Source: Pontibacter chinhatensis
Lineage (GTDB): Bacteria; Bacteroidota; Bacteroidia; Cytophagales; Hymenobacteraceae
Assembly (NCBI RefSeq): GCF_900113285.1
Contig: NZ_FOOT01000006.1
Location: 224,918-288,917, forward strand
DNA: 64,000 bases
Direction of reading: 5' to 3'
Positions 43,185 through 51,922 of the stretch are shown here, in pieces (within the stretch, counting starts at the first letter, position 1; the number at the start of each line of letters is the position of its first letter). The translations under genes and the position numbers were made by a program. The notes beneath the pieces were generated by a model, which was not told where the DNA came from, searched no databases, and worked only from the letters and a program-made list of their open reading frames with translations.

Positions 43185-44018
43185 ATGAATCCGCAAAAGG
43201 ACCTGTTTTTTATAAGCCCCATCAACGCCATACCACAGGTGTTTTTCGAGAGCCCGTACCGGGAAGATTACTTTGAGATTGCCTGGCTGAAGGATGAAGA
43301 ACCCATCCATTTTATAAAGGATGAGGCGCTCTACATCAAAGGCGACTGGATGTACCTGATTCCGGCCAACCGCTCTCCGCGCCCCACCAAGTCGGGTAAA
43401 AAAGGCACACTCATCGCCTTTCATAAGTCGGTGCTGGACTACGAGGTAAAAGAGTTTACGCTGGATGTCATCAGGCTTTTTCTGGGGAAAGGAGCAGGTA
43501 GCTTCTCCACCATACTGCTGGAAGAAGATATGACCACGACCCTGGAGGGCATTCTTCGCATCCTGAAGAACGAGTATGGCGAGCAGCAAAATAACTTCCT
43601 GGTGCTTAAGGCGCTGCTGAAGGCATTCCTATTAAAACTGATGCAGTATAAAGCACAAACCTTTACCAGCCAGGGCCTGAACGAGAAGCGGGTGTACCAT
43701 TTCCTGCTGCTGCTCGAGCACCATTTCAGAGAAGAGAAATCCGTAGGCTTTTATGCCGATAAGCTAAACATCACGCCCAAGCGCCTGAACCAGATCTTGA
43801 AGCAGAAGACCGGCAAAACCATTACGCAGTTGCTGCAGGAACGCACCGTAGTTGAGGCCAAAAAGGAGATTATCATCAGTGAACAGACGATAAAGGAAAT
43901 TGGCTACAGCCTTGGTTTTGAAGACAGGTCCTACTTCAGCAGGTTCTTCAAAAAAATGACCGGACAAACGCCGGAGCAGTTCCAGAAACAGGCCAAAGAA
44001 AGAATCTTTCCTGCATGA
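43185..44018 (+). CDS. AraC-family transcriptional regulator
   Basis: The 277-aa protein has an N-terminal cupin-like sensing domain (about residues 1-165) and a C-terminal double helix-turn-helix (about 175-272): FYADKLNITPKRLNQILKQKTGKT is the first and IKEIGYSLGFEDRSYFSRFFKKMTGQTPEQFQK the second AraC element. It is divergent from the aldehyde dehydrogenase operon with ~225 bp between the starts, so it is the natural candidate for its regulator. The inducer is unknown. Confidence 0.9.
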   Translation: MNPQKDLFFISPINAIPQVFFESPYREDYFEIAWLKDEEPIHFIKDEALYIKGDWMYLIPANRSPRPTKSGKKGTLIAFHKSVLDYEVKEFTLDVIRLFLGKGAGSFSTILLEEDMTTTLEGILRILKNEYGEQQNNFLVLKALLKAFLLKLMQYKAQTFTSQGLNEKRVYHFLLLLEHHFREEKSVGFYADKLNITPKRLNQILKQKTGKTITQLLQERTVVEAKKEIIISEQTIKEIGYSLGFEDRSYFSRFFKKMTGQTPEQFQKQAKERIFPA

Positions 44019-44121
44019 GGTTGTGCGGGGCAATGGCTCTGTTGAAGGTATCTATACTTTCTTGTCCTGTTGATAGCTCCGGCTATTCTGTCCCTCATAA
44101 AATAACATCTGCTAAATGCAG

Positions 44122-44155
44122 CTTCCCCGCCCCCCAACATGAAGTGGCGGGGAAG
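44122..44155. terminator. Terminator between convergent AraC-type regulator and DcaP-like porin
   Basis: CTTCCCCGCC (44122-44131) pairs with GGCGGGGAAG (44146-44155) with a 14-nt loop. It serves convergent genes on both sides and its right flank is GAAGTATAA, a copy of the window motif. Confidence 0.65.
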
Positions 44156-44210
44156 TATAACCCGGTCAAAATAATTCGTTTGTAGTTGAAAATATTATCC
44201 GGACAGCATA

Positions 44211-45422
44211 CTATTTCCCACCCTGATCAAAAAGGAAATGGGAGAAAGTATACTTGAGGGCAACCTCCACCTTCACGGCAGATGACTTGAATCCATCGCT
44301 GAAGTTACCCCTTTTGCCCCATTGCACTTCAGCCCCGGTGAGTAGTTGTGGGAAAGGCCGGTATAGCACATTCAGAATGGCATAGTGGCCGTTCCTGAAG
44401 GCATTGGGTGCCTGGGCATCCGAGTTGTAGATGCGCACTCTGGAGTAACCCGCCGTGCTGCTCCAGTTGCTGTTCCAATTATGCTCCAGAAAGGCGAGCC
44501 CTCCCATTACCGGTAGGGCAACACCCAGTAAGGGCGTAGTGGGGTCATCAAAGTTATTTTTTATGCCAATGTTAAATGAGGCGTCCGTTAAATGGCTCTG
44601 TATGCCCTTGCCATAAACGAGCTGCCCCTTGAAAATGGTTTGTTGGCCAAGCTTTTGGGTGGAGCTGATGTTAATCCCCCACCCGATTTCATCTCCACTC
44701 AGATCGATAGGGCTGCTGACCGTATTCTCCCACCTGATCCATTTTATTACACCGGCTACTTCGACGTACCCGTTGCTGATGTTCCTGCGGTATTCGGCAG
44801 CCAGATCCGGCGCTTTAAACTCTGCCTTCACATTTTGAAGCTCTATCCGCTCGGCATAGATACCCTCATCGGCCGTAGCGCCAGGTTGCTCCAGTCCTAT
44901 CGCCCATCTACCCTGTTCGCTGGTGTGCTCATAACGTACCTGGATGGTCCGCAAATATGCCAGGCCCGAAGGCGACCCAAAATCCAGATTCGTGGAAAGT
45001 ATATCGGGATCAGAAAAAGTACTTTCGGTCAGCCCGACGGTAAACCTGCCCAGATTTACATAGGCCTTCCGGAAGTGAAAGGTAGTTTGCCCGACATCCG
45101 GCCCCACCCCAAAAAGGTCAAACTCAAACCTGGCCTTCGCCTGGCCCAGCGGCGTTTCAGACCAGCTGTTAAACCCCATCCTCGTCTGGCGAACGCTGAA
45201 GAAGATTCTTCCGTCAGGTGCATATTGATCCTTATACTGGGGGAGGCTGGACACGCGCAATATGTCGAACCAATTTGGGTCAATCTGATTAAAATTGTAG
45301 CCTATGTCTGTCCTGATGTAACCGTACACCTCAAGGCCCCTTGCCTGCTCTTTTTCCTGGGCTACAGCCTGACTCGTAACCAACAGGAAGCACTGCAGGA
45401 TCAATGCTCGTCGAAGTCCCAT
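44211..45422 (-). CDS. DcaP-like outer-membrane porin
   Basis: The 403-aa protein has a signal peptide (LILQCFLLVTSQAVAQ) and a beta-barrel composition with alternating hydrophobic strands and aromatic girdles. LEVYGYIRTDIGYNFN at the mature N-terminus, the VRQTRMGFNSW block and RKAYVNLGRFTVGLTES match DcaP-family trimeric porins, which import carboxylates such as dicarboxylic acids. The C-terminal KYTFSHFLFDQ fits a last strand. It may work with the aldehyde-oxidation genes by letting related carboxylates in, which is only a neighbourhood inference. Confidence 0.75.
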   Translation of the reverse strand: MGLRRALILQCFLLVTSQAVAQEKEQARGLEVYGYIRTDIGYNFNQIDPNWFDILRVSSLPQYKDQYAPDGRIFFSVRQTRMGFNSWSETPLGQAKARFEFDLFGVGPDVGQTTFHFRKAYVNLGRFTVGLTESTFSDPDILSTNLDFGSPSGLAYLRTIQVRYEHTSEQGRWAIGLEQPGATADEGIYAERIELQNVKAEFKAPDLAAEYRRNISNGYVEVAGVIKWIRWENTVSSPIDLSGDEIGWGINISSTQKLGQQTIFKGQLVYGKGIQSHLTDASFNIGIKNNFDDPTTPLLGVALPVMGGLAFLEHNWNSNWSSTAGYSRVRIYNSDAQAPNAFRNGHYAILNVLYRPFPQLLTGAEVQWGKRGNFSDGFKSSAVKVEVALKYTFSHFLFDQGGK

Positions 45423-45543
45423 ACGGAAGGAAAGCTACATGACCAATCTACACATCACCCTAACCCATACATGCCCATACTGAAATTCAGAAGCCCTGCT
45501 TGTAAGTATAAACTATACTTTGCCGGTCAATTACTATAACTGC

Positions 45544-45810
45544 TCATACTTTAGCCCTTCCCCATACTTGAACAAGGCATACCCCCTCGCCTTCTATATA
45601 GCCGGGTAAACCCTCCCTATTACGCTCCACTGCCTGCTGACTGACCGGAGTTGAGAGTGGCATCTTACCGTTGGGATTATACTTTCCGGTCACCACGTCC
45701 AGCAGCGCCTCAGGCTCTACGCCAAAGGTTGCCAGCACGCCCAGGAAGCGGCTGTTTGTCTGGTTATTATACACCTCATCTACCACGAAGGAGTTGGCAT
45801 AGTTGATGCC
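45544..45810 (-). pseudogene. C-terminal remnant of a GH3 beta-glucosidase
   Basis: The frame translates to the end of a glycoside hydrolase family 3 C-terminal domain: INYANSFVVDEVYNNQTN, GVLATFGVEPEALLDVVTG, NPNGKMPLSTPVSQQAV and PGYIEGEG, which matches BglX-like beta-glucosidases of Bacteroidota. Only ~88 residues remain and the frame is cut by a TAA directly upstream (45811-45813), right beside the end of the M20 gene. The catalytic N-terminal domain is gone, so it cannot be functional. It marks a deletion or rearrangement at this spot. Confidence 0.8.
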
Positions 45811-45826
45811 TTAAGGAATTGGTTTC

Positions 45827-47077
45827 CTATTTATTCAGATAATCGAGGATGATCTGTACCTGGGCTTTCACCCCGTTTGGTAAGGCGCTGTCATCCACTG
45901 CGAACTTGGGGTTATGGTTGGCGGCACCTTCCCCAATGCCAAGAGTCATAAAACTGACAGGGGCTATTTCTCTATAGTAGGAGAAATCTTCGCTGGCAGT
46001 CATCATGGGGGCGTCAAAGACCTGATCCTTGCCCAGAATGGCAACAACGCTTTTCCGGGCATGGGCGTTCAGGTTGGCATCGTTCTGTATGGCCGGGTAA
46101 GTGGGGATATAATCGAGCTTATAATCAGCGCCGTAGGCCTCGATTATGTTGTCGATGATTTCCTTGATTCTGGCTTCCACCTGTTTCCTGGTTGGCTCTG
46201 ACGTGGTGCGGATGCTGGCGGCTAGTTCCGCCCTGTCTGCAATCACGTTGAAAGCATCGCCGGATTGAAATTTCCCGATGGTAACCACCGTCATCTCGCC
46301 GGGCGTAACATTTCGGGAAACAACGGACTGCAGCGCGCTTACAATGGCGGCCCCAGCCACAATCGGATCTATGCCTAAATGCGGCATGGAGCCATGCGAT
46401 CCTTTCCCGATAATGGTCAGATGGAAGACATCCTGCGCAGTAGAGGCGGCCCCATCGGGCAGAATACCCACATGGCCGGCGGGGAAATCAGGCAACACAT
46501 GCATTCCGAAAAAGGCATCCACATCTTTCAAAACCCCTGATTTGATGATATCGACAGCGCCACCCGGAGGGGTTTCTTCTGCATGCTGAAAAATAAAGTA
46601 TACCGTTCCCTTCAGCTGACTCTGCATTTTGGATAAAGTGGCGGCCGTTCCGAGCAACATGGCCGCATGGGCATCATGGCCGCAGGAGTGCATCACATTT
46701 TCCACTTTCGAGCTATACGGTAGCCCAGTTTCCTCCTGCATGGGCAGGGCATCCATGTCGGCCCGGAAGGCGACCGTCTTACCTGGCTTAGCGCCTCTCA
46801 GAATTCCGACAACGCTTGTTTTGGCAGGCCTGACGACTTCTATGTTGGGAAAGGACTTCAGCACTTCTTCCACATACTTGCCGGTGTTTTCCTCCTCAAA
46901 AGACAGTTCCGGATTTTGGTGGATATGGTGCCGCCACTTGACGACGTCGTCTGCCGGTATATTTTTCACCCAGGAAGGGTTTGACACTTTTTTAGGCGAA
47001 GCATTCCTTTGTTTCGTCTGGGCCTGAAGCATCCCACTCCACAGCACTAAAAGTATAAGCAGGTATAACTTTATCAT
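45827..47077 (-). CDS. M20-family amidohydrolase (IAA-amino acid hydrolase/HipO-like), exported
   Basis: The 416-aa protein starts at the ATG at 47077, which has GCGGAGAT just upstream and begins a signal peptide (MIKLYLLILLVLWSGMLQAQ). The M20D peptidase/amidohydrolase signatures follow: FRADMDALPMQE, HSCGHDAHAAMLLG with metal ligands, FQHAEETPPGGA with the catalytic Glu pair, and the dimerisation domain IIGKGSHGSMPHLGIDPIVAG. Members hydrolyse N-acyl or conjugated amino acids such as hippurate and auxin conjugates. With the signal peptide it should act in the periplasm or at the cell surface. The GH3 remnant begins 13 bp past its stop. Confidence 0.9.
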   Translation of the reverse strand: MIKLYLLILLVLWSGMLQAQTKQRNASPKKVSNPSWVKNIPADDVVKWRHHIHQNPELSFEEENTGKYVEEVLKSFPNIEVVRPAKTSVVGILRGAKPGKTVAFRADMDALPMQEETGLPYSSKVENVMHSCGHDAHAAMLLGTAATLSKMQSQLKGTVYFIFQHAEETPPGGAVDIIKSGVLKDVDAFFGMHVLPDFPAGHVGILPDGAASTAQDVFHLTIIGKGSHGSMPHLGIDPIVAGAAIVSALQSVVSRNVTPGEMTVVTIGKFQSGDAFNVIADRAELAASIRTTSEPTRKQVEARIKEIIDNIIEAYGADYKLDYIPTYPAIQNDANLNAHARKSVVAILGKDQVFDAPMMTASEDFSYYREIAPVSFMTLGIGEGAANHNPKFAVDDSALPNGVKAQVQIILDYLNK

Positions 47078-47367
47078 ACTATCTCCGCTACCTTGAACCA
47101 CTACTCACATCAGTATGTATACTCCATTGCCAGAAACTGGTTGAAGGCTTACCCACTCATTATCAGGTATAAACAAAATTCCTTAAAGCTATGAAGCGCT
47201 CCTGCTGGACAGCTCTGATATTGACGAGATGGTTCTTGAAAGAGTAGCCGGAATTCCCAAAACCAAGCCAGGTCTTTTGCTCCTTATTAAGTTTCAAAGT
47301 ATGATACCCTCAGTCGCACCTCCTTCGTAAGTATAAGTATACATACATAAAATACAAATACAACAGT

Positions 47368-48318
47368 ATGGCTTCAAAAAAGATCATCACGGTTTTTGGT
47401 GCGACAGGCGCCCAGGGTGGCGGGGTCGCACGGGCAATTCTTCAGGACAGCAACAGCGAATTTGCGGTACGCGCCGTCACCAGAGACCCCGACTCTGAGA
47501 AGGCCAAAGCGCTTGCCGCCTTAGGGGCAGAGGTAGTGGCAGCCGATATCGATGATAAGGAAAGTATAAACCGTGCGCTGCAGGGTGCCTATGGGGCTTA
47601 CTGCGTTACGTTCTTCTGGGCGCACTTCTCCCCGGAGAAAGAGTATGCCGAAGCCAAAAGTATGGCAGAGGCCGCCAAAGCAGCAGGCCTGAAGCACGTG
47701 ATTTGGTCTACACTGGAAGACACGCGCCAGTGGGTACCGCTGGATGACGACCGGATGCCCACGCTGCAGGGCAAGTATAAAGTACCGCACTTTGATGCCA
47801 AAGGCGAAGCCGACCACCTGTTCACAGAGTTGGGTGTGCCCACCACCTTCCTGCGGGCATCCTTTTACTGGGACAACTTTGTATATTTTGGGATGGGACC
47901 GAAAAAAGGACCGGACGGCAAGCTATACCTAACCCTCCCCATGGGTGATAAAAAAATGGCAGGAATCGCCTCAGAGGATATCGGGAAGTGCGCCTACGGG
48001 ATTTTTAAGAGAGTGCAAGAACTAATCGGTAAAACAGTGGGCGTTGCCGGCGAACAACTGACCGGTCAGGAGATGGCCGCGGCCTTTACCAAAGCCTTGG
48101 GCCAGGAGGTCTTGTATAACAGCGTGTCCCCGGAGACGTTCCGCAACTTTGGTTTCCCCGGCTCGGATGACCTGGGCAACATGTTCCAGTTTTACCGCGA
48201 TTTTGATGAGGTGTGCAACAGCGTCCGGGATGTTAGCTTCTCCAGGGCATTGAACCCCGAGCTGAAGTCATTTGACGTATGGCTGGCAGAAAACGCCGCC
48301 CGCGTCCCGCTGGAGTAA
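47368..48318 (+). CDS. NmrA-like NAD(P)-binding protein (HSCARG type)
   Basis: The 316-aa product has the NmrA Rossmann signature VFGATGAQGGGVARAIL, which binds NAD(P), and follows the HSCARG/NmrA-like layout with HVIWSTLEDTR, PTTFLRASFYWDNF and a C-terminal substrate-like pocket. These proteins are usually redox sensors or regulators that bind NADP without reducing a substrate (the SDR Tyr-Lys pair is not obvious); some are atypical reductases. It starts after GTATAAGTATACATAC, a cluster of the window motif, and stands as a single gene. Confidence 0.88.
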   Translation: MASKKIITVFGATGAQGGGVARAILQDSNSEFAVRAVTRDPDSEKAKALAALGAEVVAADIDDKESINRALQGAYGAYCVTFFWAHFSPEKEYAEAKSMAEAAKAAGLKHVIWSTLEDTRQWVPLDDDRMPTLQGKYKVPHFDAKGEADHLFTELGVPTTFLRASFYWDNFVYFGMGPKKGPDGKLYLTLPMGDKKMAGIASEDIGKCAYGIFKRVQELIGKTVGVAGEQLTGQEMAAAFTKALGQEVLYNSVSPETFRNFGFPGSDDLGNMFQFYRDFDEVCNSVRDVSFSRALNPELKSFDVWLAENAARVPLE

Positions 48319-48455
48319 AGTATAAGTATAAAACTACTAGAGCCTGCGCGCTATGGGTTTATTTCCGGTAAAGTATAGGAGTGGGTGTTATTATACTGCT
48401 TCCTGCGGTTCTCACTGTGCCGGCAGCTGGCTGGATAAAGGTTATACTTCTGACA

Positions 48456-50222
48456 TCAGATAACTAACCTGACACCGCCCATTTCCTGCAGTCCGTAAGG
48501 GAAGCGGTCGCCGGGCGAGCCAATGAACATGAAATTTTTGGGTATTCCCCATTTTTTGGAGAGCTCCTGGACCAGCTTCGGCCCGAAATGTCCCCGGAGG
48601 ATGACAAAATCCACCTCAAGTTCCGGGTAAGCCAGATCCAGCACCTCCACCTCGTGCATTAGCTTTTTCGGGGGTTCCTCCCCTTCCTTCAGCACGTTCA
48701 CAATCTTGATACGGTTGGTGTGCTCGTTTTCCACGATGTAGCGCATCACTTTGTTAATGTTAGCGATGTTGTCGCCCCTGGTGAAGAAGACAAATTGCTG
48801 AGATCTGATTCTGTGGATCAGGCGGATTATTTTGTGGGAGGTAAAAGGGAGCCTTTTATTTAGCTGCCGCTCTATTTGCCGCAGCAGGTAGGCCACAAAA
48901 ATGAGCAACTCAATGCGGTAGAGCATGATAAAGACCACAGCTACCGTTGGGACAAAGTACTCCAGGAAAACCCACACATAGGCCGGGTTCAGGATGGCAT
49001 TACCTGCCAGCGCCGCCAAAACAGCTGAAATAGCCACAAACAGCACCAGCGCGGAAGCGCGCACCGGACGCGGAAGCCTGTTCCTGCGAAACTTAAGCAG
49101 GATGTTGCCCAGGCCAAACAAGGCCATCACGGACAGGAAGGAGATAGTATACACACCTGCCAGAGCCCCGATGTCGCCGCGCGTGAGGAACAGGATGGAA
49201 ACGCACAGCAGAAAAAAGCTGATCATGATCAGGTAAGCGGATCCTCTTTTGTTCATCTTCAACAGAAATTGGGGCAGACAGCGGTCCAGTGTCATGCGCT
49301 GCACCAACCCTGTCATCCCAACATAGGAGGTCAGCACGGCCCCGCTCAACACCAAGGCTGCATCCACGGAGATAAGCACAGCAAGCCAACTGCCCCCCGC
49401 CACCTCGCCCAGGTAAGCCAATAAGGCTGTCTGGTTCTCGACAGCGGCTGCGATGGGAATGATGGCAATTGCCAGAAAGGCGGTAAGCGGGTTAAAGATG
49501 GTGACCGCCAGCCACATGTTGCGCAGGGTTTTGGGGAAAACGCCCGGTGCCTGCTCCTCCACAAAGTTAGCTGAACTCTCGAAACCGGATATCCCGAGCA
49601 TGGCAGCCGCAAAGCCGAAAAACAGCGCCTTCCATATACTTCCTTCCAGCGGTTGACTATAGTTAAGGGCAAGTGTATCAACCCCCTGGCTGAAGAGGTA
49701 GAAGAAGCCGACCAGCACCAAAAGCGTTAGCGTGGAAATATGCGTGATGAAAATGATGATCGCTACGATAGAGGATTCGCCGATACCCATAATAGTTAAG
49801 CCCATGAAGAGGGCCAGCAGCCCGATAGTGGCATATAAAATGGGAAGGCCCTGCCAGAAGTGGTGCACGTAATGCATCGCCTCGCTGGCTGATATTACCG
49901 CTGTGGCCATATAGGAAAGCAAGGTGAGGCATGCCGCCAACGAGGCAGTGCTTTTGCTAGTGGTATTGAGTAAAGCATTGTAAGCCCCTCCGTTCAGGGG
50001 CAGGGCGCCCACTACCTCGCCATATATACTCCGGAACAGAAATAACACACCCCCAACCATCAGCAGCGCTACCCAGGCATACTGCCCGGCATAAATGATG
50101 GCCAGTGCGGACACGTACAGGCAGGAAGAGGTTATATCGTTCCCGCAGATGGCTGTAGCCGCCAGCTCTTTCAGCTTAGGTGCGTGCGATGGAGCCACGG
50201 CGGTGGATGCGTCCTGCTGCAT
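48456..50222 (-). CDS. APC-family amino acid/polyamine permease with C-terminal soluble domain
   Basis: The ~588-aa protein starts at the ATG at 50222 (MQQDAST); the frame goes on to 50285 but that stretch is not typical. Twelve membrane helices span about residues 20-455, with ATAICGNDITSSCLYVSALA in helix 1 and GFESSANFVEEQ after the fifth, both APC-like. Residues ~470-588 form a cytosolic domain (FTRGDNIANINKVMRYIVENE ... GIPKNFMFIGSP) reminiscent of the C-terminal USP-like regions of some APC transporters. The substrate is not evident. It is a single gene divergent from nothing nearby on the right. Confidence 0.85.
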   Translation of the reverse strand: MQQDASTAVAPSHAPKLKELAATAICGNDITSSCLYVSALAIIYAGQYAWVALLMVGGVLFLFRSIYGEVVGALPLNGGAYNALLNTTSKSTASLAACLTLLSYMATAVISASEAMHYVHHFWQGLPILYATIGLLALFMGLTIMGIGESSIVAIIIFITHISTLTLLVLVGFFYLFSQGVDTLALNYSQPLEGSIWKALFFGFAAAMLGISGFESSANFVEEQAPGVFPKTLRNMWLAVTIFNPLTAFLAIAIIPIAAAVENQTALLAYLGEVAGGSWLAVLISVDAALVLSGAVLTSYVGMTGLVQRMTLDRCLPQFLLKMNKRGSAYLIMISFFLLCVSILFLTRGDIGALAGVYTISFLSVMALFGLGNILLKFRRNRLPRPVRASALVLFVAISAVLAALAGNAILNPAYVWVFLEYFVPTVAVVFIMLYRIELLIFVAYLLRQIERQLNKRLPFTSHKIIRLIHRIRSQQFVFFTRGDNIANINKVMRYIVENEHTNRIKIVNVLKEGEEPPKKLMHEVEVLDLAYPELEVDFVILRGHFGPKLVQELSKKWGIPKNFMFIGSPGDRFPYGLQEMGGVRLVI

Positions 50223-50285
50223 AGGGCCTTGGTAAAAATACCCTATAGTATACGGCCCTGAGAGCCGATGATGCTTAAAAATCAC

Positions 50286-50571
50286 CAGCTATTTAACCGT
50301 TCAGGTAAGTGGTACCCCGGCTTTCAGCATCCGCCGCTAAACTTACTTTATATCACCTTCCGGCATTCCGAGGAAGTTGCTGCAGCTATACTTGCATTCC
50401 ATACTTGATGGGGCCTATTCCCTGAAGATGGAACTATGTTTTTTAATGAGCACCGGGAGGTTGACTAACATAAAGCACCATACCTCATTGCTCCGTGTTC
50501 CCTGGCCTATGAACAGTAATGGCAGGCGTGCCCTAAGCTGCGGCTGCGACCTCCCCTGCAGGAAATAAAAA
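50286..50571. other. Spacer upstream of the APC gene, no supported gene
   Basis: Approximately 285 bp before the OmpA operon terminator. A 63-aa plus-strand frame at 50377-50568 and a minus-strand frame overlapping the terminator have no protein features. Nothing else was seen except AT-rich promoter-like sequence near 50.3 kb. Confidence 0.4.
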
Positions 50572-50597
50572 AACCTGTGAGCAACTGCCCACAGGTT
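50562..50597 (-). terminator. Terminator of the adhesin-PorP-OmpA operon
   Basis: AACCTGTG (50572-50579) pairs with CACAGGTT (50590-50597), loop of ten; on the minus strand TTTTTTTATTT follows. It is 27 bp after the OmpA-family gene's stop. Confidence 0.85.
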
Positions 50598-50623
50598 CCC
50601 TATGTCGAGACAAGACACCCTGC

Positions 50624-51904
50624 TTACCTCACCTGCAGATCGACGCGCCGGGCACTCTTCCCGCGCTCCGTCAGCACCTGATGTTTTGTAACAAGAGTAA
50701 ACCGCCGTCCCGCAAAGTGCTGGTTAATATATCCCTTAACAAGTGCTGCCCGCTGCCTGCTCACACGTTCCTTGGCCCGGGTAGAACCGATGGCATCGGA
50801 GTATCCCGTAATCGTGATGGAGGCGGCGGATGGAAGGTTCTTCAGAAAGGCCCTTAGCGCACGCTCTTCCGCAGGTCCCATAAATACTTGGTTGAGGGCA
50901 TAGTAGAGTTGTTGGCCCTCGAATACCTCCGCAATCACGTCGCCACCGGGCGCTGTCTCCCTTACAGTGGGGCTTTCCGGCACCAGCGGCGCCATGTCCT
51001 GCGCAGCGGCAGTCAAAGCAAGCGCTGGTGGGGCCACTTCCTCAGTGTTCTCGGCTCGGGGCACGTTTTGCTCTGGTGCAGGCGCCACAGCCGCTGCTGC
51101 ATCAGTCAGTGAGTTGGCGCCGGCCTCCAAGGATGGACCAAGCAAATAAACGGTCTGCAGGCCGTCCTTGCCGGACATCCACAGCTCCCGCTCCCCTACT
51201 TTCCTGTAGGAAGCCTGAAAGACACCGTCCTGGTTCTTTGGGGCAGGAAGCCTCACAGGCTCCCCCTTCGGTTTACCATCTTCCAGGGCAACGGCATAAG
51301 TATAGGAGGCCTCCCCCTCCTTGCGGGAGAAGTATAGCGTGCCCTCCGCTACAAAGGGGGCGAACTCAGGAGATCTGGTGTTCACCGCCTTTGCCAGGAG
51401 CTGGGGCTTTGTCCAGCGGCCATTCTGCCACTGGCTCAAGTATAAATCCTCATACCCCTCCGACTTGCCCAGCTCTGCCGAAAGGTATAGCCGCTGCCTG
51501 TCTGAAGTCAGGTGCATGCCCAGTTGCTCGGAGTTGTTCTTAAACCGCGGCACGGGAAGTTCGCCTGTCTTTGTAAACCCATCTTCCACGGGCAGGTAGA
51601 TGGCAATACGGCCAGCCTTAGACCCTGTCTGCTGGTACACGTAAAATTCACCGGTAGCAGGGTCAGTCCCCACTACTGCATTGATAGCACCAGCGTTTAG
51701 CTGTGTATCTCTAACCAACTGACCGCTGCTTTTATCCGCTCGATACAAAAATTGCCCCAAGGCTTCCTTTTTAGTATAAACCATCAGGTCATCCCCTATC
51801 AAAATGGCATCGGCTAAAGGCTCCCGCGTTTCCAAAACAGGTGTTTGTGCCCTTGCCGTTATGGCCGCCAGCACAAGAACAGCCGAGTATATCGTTTTCT
51901 TCAT
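50624..51904 (-). CDS. OmpA-family protein with N-terminal beta-propeller-like region (T9SS-associated)
   Basis: This 426-aa protein has a signal peptide (MKKTIYSAVLVLAAITARAQ), a ~230-residue region with PD40-like repeats (LYLSAELGKSEGYEDLYLSQW, GTLYFSRKEG), a Pro/Ala/Glu-rich linker (~245-305), and a C-terminal OmpA/MotB peptidoglycan-binding domain (ITITGYSDAIGSTRAKERVSRQRA). In Bacteroidota, such proteins commonly accompany PorP/SprF and gliding-motility adhesins and anchor the outer-membrane parts to peptidoglycan. It is the last gene of the adhesin operon, 18 bp after PorP. Confidence 0.87.
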   Translation of the reverse strand: MKKTIYSAVLVLAAITARAQTPVLETREPLADAILIGDDLMVYTKKEALGQFLYRADKSSGQLVRDTQLNAGAINAVVGTDPATGEFYVYQQTGSKAGRIAIYLPVEDGFTKTGELPVPRFKNNSEQLGMHLTSDRQRLYLSAELGKSEGYEDLYLSQWQNGRWTKPQLLAKAVNTRSPEFAPFVAEGTLYFSRKEGEASYTYAVALEDGKPKGEPVRLPAPKNQDGVFQASYRKVGERELWMSGKDGLQTVYLLGPSLEAGANSLTDAAAAVAPAPEQNVPRAENTEEVAPPALALTAAAQDMAPLVPESPTVRETAPGGDVIAEVFEGQQLYYALNQVFMGPAEERALRAFLKNLPSAASITITGYSDAIGSTRAKERVSRQRAALVKGYINQHFAGRRFTLVTKHQVLTERGKSARRVDLQVR

Positions 51905-51922
51905 CTTTTCTGCTCCTTTCGT

